Shown: positions 61,558-64,000 of the stretch, piece after piece
Position numbering within the stretch: the stretch's first letter is position 1
How the letters are laid out: the number at the start of each line of letters is the position of its first letter
Assembly: GCA_043814035.1 (NCBI GenBank)
Contig: JBDRKJ010000006.1
Location: 24,913-88,912 of the forward strand
Length of the DNA stretch: 64,000 nucleotides
Direction of reading: 5' to 3'
From: Peribacter sp043814035
GTDB lineage: Bacteria; Patescibacteriota; Gracilibacteria; Peribacterales; Peribacteraceae
The notes under the pieces: model-generated
What the model saw: the letters and a program-made list of their open reading frames with translations, nothing else
Databases searched by the model: none
What the model was told of the DNA's origin: nothing
Translations under genes and position numbers: made by a program

Positions 61558-61852
61558 GGGGAGAAGAAGGGGAATACAAATAGAAAATCACCCCCAGCTT
61601 GGGGCGTGGGGGTGACGCGTGCATGGAATCTACGGACGAACGATCATGCGCTGGTACCCCCTGCTAAGGAGCAGCAGGAGGAAACAGGGGAGCAGAAAAG
61701 GACGTACGCAGAATTCACGATATCATGCTGCCATGTCATTTCAGCTCTGTCAAAAGGCTCATCACGAATACCATGGAACTCTGCCGAAATCATGTCGTTG
61801 TTTCTTTTCTCGTTTGGTGTTTTGTGCGATACGCACAGTGGCGTGTGTTATT

Positions 61853-61870
61853 TGGAGCGGGCGAGCACCA
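61853..61870. repeat. Direct repeat 1 of the tRNA-Gly 3' end
   Basis: TGGAGCGGGCGAGCACCA, identical to 62022-62039. Its first 13 bases are identical to the 3' end of tRNA-Gly at 62491-62503. Confidence 0.9.
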
Positions 61871-61890
61871 AAACATGCATGATCACTATG

Positions 61891-62039
61891 GCCCGGCTAC
61901 GTCTGTCTGGCTACGTCTACGGACTACGCCAAGACGAGACTTCGCCGTGGCATCCGGCTTTATGGAAAGCGAAATCGCGGCGTAGTCTCATCCGAGTGAA
62001 ACGAGGATGAACGAAGCCGGATGGAGCGGGCGAGCACCA
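61891..62039. repeat. Palindromic repeat copy 1 ending in a tRNA-Gly 3' fragment
   Basis: It begins GCCCGGCTACGTCT, contains inverted GGCATCCGGCTT/AAGCCGGATGG with GAAATCGCGGCGTAGTCTCA between, and ends TGGAGCGGGCGAGCACCA. It matches copy 2 at 62362-62503 in order and spacing, with clear divergence in the first half. Confidence 0.85.
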
Positions 62040-62090
62040 TGTCGCTTCGCTCTGGGTAATCCGTCCAAGACTCTCACATATTCTCTGCGT

Positions 62091-62339
62091 TCACGTTTTC
62101 TCATGAAAATGTTTCCTCATGAATGCTCTCCCAGAGTGAGATTTAAGATAGCGTTCGAAATCTGATGCATGCTGATACGTACCGAACGAGACAGTTAAGC
62201 GAAGTGACCAAAGTTTGAATTTGTTCGTGTGAATACTCTTGCCGGTATTGTGTTCGGCAAGTCTCCTTTCTACATCATCAGTGATGCCGAAATACCAATG
62301 TTTCTTATCCGCTGATTCAAGGATATAGACGAAATACAT
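62091..62339 (-). CDS. GIY-YIG nuclease domain protein (UPF0213-like)
   Basis: An 82-aa protein starting MYFVYILESADKKHWYFGIT (the longer frame to 62384 runs into the repeat). It contains the GIY-YIG pair as YVYIL-type FVYILES and WYFGITDDVERRLAEHNTG, then a family-typical SDFERYLKSHSGRAF with the catalytic Glu. It is a single nuclease domain, as in the small YhbQ-like proteins. It lies between two repeats that each end in a tRNA-Gly 3' fragment. Confidence 0.85.
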   Translation of the reverse strand: MYFVYILESADKKHWYFGITDDVERRLAEHNTGKSIHTNKFKLWSLRLTVSFGTYQHASDFERYLKSHSGRAFMRKHFHEKT

Positions 62340-62361
62340 AGCGGGTGAGTTTATCACAATT

Positions 62362-62490
62362 GCCCGGCTCCGTCTCTCCCGCATGTGCGGGATCGACTGC
62401 GCCGAGGCATCCTGTCTTGTTCTTCTCAGAATCTCTCAAGCGAAATCTCGGCGTAGTTCAGTTGAGCGGAGTGAAACTGAACGAAGTCGG
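62362..62490. repeat. Palindromic repeat copy 2, directly abutting tRNA-Gly
   Basis: It begins GCCCGGCTCCGTCT, has GAAATCTCGGCGTAGTTCAG and ends GAACGAAGTCGGA immediately before the CCA end of tRNA-Gly. It is homologous to 61891-62021. Confidence 0.85.
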
Positions 62491-62566
62491 ATGGAGCGGG
62501 CGAGCGGAATCGAACCGCCGTCACCAGGTTGGAAACCTGGGGTAATAGCCATTATACGACGCCCGC
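62491..62566 (-). tRNA. tRNA-Gly (anticodon TCC)
   Basis: On the minus strand: acceptor GCGGGCG/CGCCCGC, anticodon loop TTTCCAA between CCAGG and CCTGG, T-arm GGCGGTTCGATTCCGC, discriminator T and encoded CCA (62493-62491). 76 nt. Confidence 0.96.
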
Positions 62567-62731
62567 GGTGGTGCGATGGAACAGGTTCTTCGCAGAGGAT
62601 AGTGGGCTGATCGTCTCTTGTGAAGCTCTCTAACCTTAGTTCCGGAGCATTCAGAGATATACCTTCGGCGATTCCTCGCGGAACCCGGCGCAGCCCCTGC
62701 GAAGCGGGGTGGCGGAGTCGGGTGAAGGTGC

Positions 62732-63022
62732 TCAGTGCATGTTTGGGTGCGAGGCCCGCATAATCCGCTGGGCGTCCGGTTTCCTCCATGGATGACACGT
62801 GAGGAGCCTTCTTAAGAGTAGCAAACTTCCGATAACCGCACCGCGACTCTGGATTACCTGCTTGCCGTACGCAGAACATGTCGGTTCATGCCGGCAGTAT
62901 CCGTAGCGCCACAAGTGCCGAAGCGGTCCATGATCCGGTGAGAGAGTGTGCTGATACGCCGTGATCGTTGCCACAATGATGGTGCGTGGCAGAAGCCAGA
63001 GAATGAAGAGGGGATTGCGCAT
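62732..63022 (-). CDS. yidD: Membrane protein insertion efficiency factor YidD
   Basis: About 96 aa from MRNPLFILWLLPRTII. The conserved YQHTLSPDHG, CRHEPTCSAYGKQVIQSRGAVIGSLLLLRRLLTCHPW matches YidD, a small protein aiding YidC-dependent membrane insertion. The usual rpmH-rnpA-yidD-yidC order is not seen here. Confidence 0.9.
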   Translation of the reverse strand: MRNPLFILWLLPRTIIVATITAYQHTLSPDHGPLRHLWRYGYCRHEPTCSAYGKQVIQSRGAVIGSLLLLRRLLTCHPWRKPDAQRIMRASHPNMH

Positions 63023-63066
63023 AGTGAAAGGGGACGATAGGCTACGCCCTACGTTCTCCTCTCTCC

Positions 63067-63312
63067 ATGATTTCTGCAAGCGATCTTCTGCTCGGGATGG
63101 AATTCGCCATTGCCATCCTTATTCTCATCGTGCTCTACCACGTGATTTTCATCGTGGTGGATCTGCGCAAGGTCATGCGCAGGGTGGAAGGCATTACACA
63201 GGAGCTTGAAGATGTGCTTATGAAGCCGCTCTCAATGGTCGATTCCATTCTGCAGTGGGTGCTCGACACGATTGAACACAGCAAGAAGAAGCAAGGCAAG
63301 AAGGGCAATTGA
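63067..63312 (+). CDS. Small membrane protein with one TM helix
   Basis: 81 aa starting MISASDLLLGMEFAIAILIL. One TM segment (about residues 12-33), an amphipathic helix (DLRKVMRRVEGITQELEDVL), then a second amphipathic stretch and a basic tail KKKQGKKGN. Family not recognised; possibly a scaffold or division-type small protein. Confidence 0.6.
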   Translation: MISASDLLLGMEFAIAILILIVLYHVIFIVVDLRKVMRRVEGITQELEDVLMKPLSMVDSILQWVLDTIEHSKKKQGKKGN

Positions 63313-63324
63313 TGCACATGCCTG

Positions 63325-63813
63325 CTAGATGACGGGTTGTTCGTCGACGAAGACGCGCACGAAGAGTCGTTTAATAACGTCGAGTGACGATTCTAGGAGG
63401 GTAGCCAGCAGGCGATTGAGTAAGCGGATGCGTGCGTAGATCTTGTTCAATTTGAAGGCGGCTCCGGGCTTGCCTGACGAAGGGATCGAGCGGATTTGCT
63501 TGCGGAGTAACCGCACTTCGGTGTGGATCTTCTCTTTCAGTTTCTTCTGCATCACTTGCTCGCTCGGCAAATTTGCAATCGCCTGATCACGAGGAGAAAT
63601 CGCGCGCGCTCCTGCGCCGCTCGCCTGCATTTTCCCTCCTGTGCTTGTACCATCTCCCGATTTGTCCTCACCGATGCGTTCGGTCATCTGATCTATGAGG
63701 TTGAGTGTGTCGAGCAGACTCGAAATCGTTGCCGGTTGCGTCACGGTGAGCACCGGCTTGAGGGAAGTCGGAGCGATTTCGGTGTGTCTGTCAGGAGAGT
63801 TCCCTGCAACCAT
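63325..63813 (-). CDS. Cytoplasmic helical protein of unknown function
   Basis: About 162 aa from MVAGNSPDRHTEIAPTS (Met13 of the longer frame opening at 63849). The N-terminal half is disordered (GEDKSGDGTSTGGKMQASGAG); the C-terminal half is basic and helical (EKIHTEVRLLRKQIRSI, KIYARIRLLNRLLATLL). No motif recognised. It converges on the small membrane protein gene. Confidence 0.6.
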   Translation of the reverse strand: MVAGNSPDRHTEIAPTSLKPVLTVTQPATISSLLDTLNLIDQMTERIGEDKSGDGTSTGGKMQASGAGARAISPRDQAIANLPSEQVMQKKLKEKIHTEVRLLRKQIRSIPSSGKPGAAFKLNKIYARIRLLNRLLATLLESSLDVIKRLFVRVFVDEQPVI

Positions 63814-63962
63814 CTTCTCTATTATCTCGCAAAATGGCGATAAAGTCAAAGATTGGTAGGCCGGAATTCAGATCTGAAACGCATAGAGGATAAGGCTTCT
63901 GGAGGCATCACAACGAAGTACGGTATGAGGGAAAGGCTTCTAACTCTCTCACCCCATACCGC

Positions 63963-64000
63963 ATGGCTCACCTTACCCTTTCGCAGCGGGAGACGCTGTA
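63963..64000 (+). CDS. Start of a probable IS30-family transposase, cut by window end
   Basis: Twelve codons are visible: MAHLTLSQRETL. This matches the usual opening of IS30-type transposases (M-x-HLTLxxRxxI/L), before their helix-turn-helix. The preceding bases hold an imperfect inverted pair (GGTATGAGGG around 63934 and CCCCATACC ending at 63960) that could be part of an IS end. Too short for certainty. Confidence 0.45.
   Translation, partial: MAHLTLSQRETL

Larger units (their letters stand above)
61558..62090. other. Gene-poor region with hairpins and tRNA-derived repeats
   Basis: No well-supported gene. It contains a CACCCCC/GGGGGTG hairpin (61589-61614), a minus-strand ORF of about 50 codons (MISAEFHGIRDEPFDRAEMT..., near 61650-61800) that is probably chance, and the repeat structures listed separately from 61853 onward. 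Confidence 0.6.

Noticed and set aside
62436..62879. 147-aa minus-strand ORF
   Set aside because: It runs through the intact tRNA-Gly gene and the adjacent repeat, so it is not a protein gene.
1..64000. CRISPR array or restriction/defence island
   Set aside because: No regularly spaced identical repeats with unique spacers and no Cas, restriction or known defence genes; the repeats present are palindromic and dispersed.

Overview
The window looks like a chromosomal segment of a candidate-phyla-radiation (CPR/Patescibacteria) bacterium, most plausibly Peregrinibacteria/Peribacteria-like. This is inferred from gene content: a mevalonate-pathway operon with archaeal-type enzymes, paired VirD4/TraG-like ATPases, two large cysteine-rich zinc-ribbon proteins, shortened housekeeping proteins and many dispersed palindromic repeats. 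There is no rRNA gene to confirm it. TGA works as a normal stop throughout, which argues against Gracilibacteria/SR1. Strong Shine-Dalgarno sites are rare. All three tRNA genes (Ala-TGC, Val-CAC, Gly-TCC) carry an encoded CCA.

Layout. 1-3 kb: a truncated CPHC thioredoxin-fold protein and two tandem purP (formate-dependent FAICAR synthetase) genes, the second frameshifted. 3-10 kb: tRNA-Ala, then a leftward CusA-type RND pump, its adaptor, two Met/Cys-rich exported proteins, a small membrane protein and thioredoxin. 10-21 kb: housekeeping genes (pgi, ruvA, M23 peptidase, rsmI, gyrA, rpmE, hrcA with a CIRCE operator) and a VirD4-like ATPase. 21.3-22.2 kb: a gene-free, hairpin-rich block bounded by terminators that may encode a large structured RNA. 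22-31 kb: mscS, glyA, 5-formyl-THF cyclo-ligase, dnaX, a large orphan helical protein, dcd, tRNA-Val and a protein with a histone-H1-like tail. 31-45 kb: methyltransferase, ABC exporter, permease, a CPHC thioredoxin-fold protein, M23 peptidase, Cys-rich protein, second VirD4-like ATPase with a duplicated tail remnant, glycoside-hydrolase-like protein, RluA-type pseudouridine synthase, trpS and maf. 45-52 kb: inositol-phosphatase family protein, then an alpha-glucan cluster (GT4, GH57, GH15). 52-61 kb: the isoprenoid operon. 61-64 kb: repeats and a GIY-YIG gene stacked on the 3' end of tRNA-Gly, yidD, and the start of a probable IS30-family transposase.

The isoprenoid operon reads leftward as idi, uppS, mevalonate kinase, (di)phosphomevalonate decarboxylase, HMG-CoA reductase, Cys-rich protein, HMG-CoA synthase, thiolase and a DUF35-guanylate-kinase fusion. 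Most junctions overlap or abut. It would take acetyl-CoA to IPP/DMAPP and on to an undecaprenyl-type carrier. No phosphomevalonate kinase or isopentenyl phosphate kinase is in the window.

The most unusual signals are the DUF35-guanylate-kinase fusion, the Cys-rich paralogue inside the mevalonate operon, a palindromic repeat inserted in frame in HMG-CoA reductase whose relative abuts the tRNA-Ala 3' end, tRNA-Gly 3'-end fragments repeated around a GIY-YIG gene, and the possible large RNA at 21.4-21.9 kb. All homology statements come from motif recognition by eye; no database search was run.
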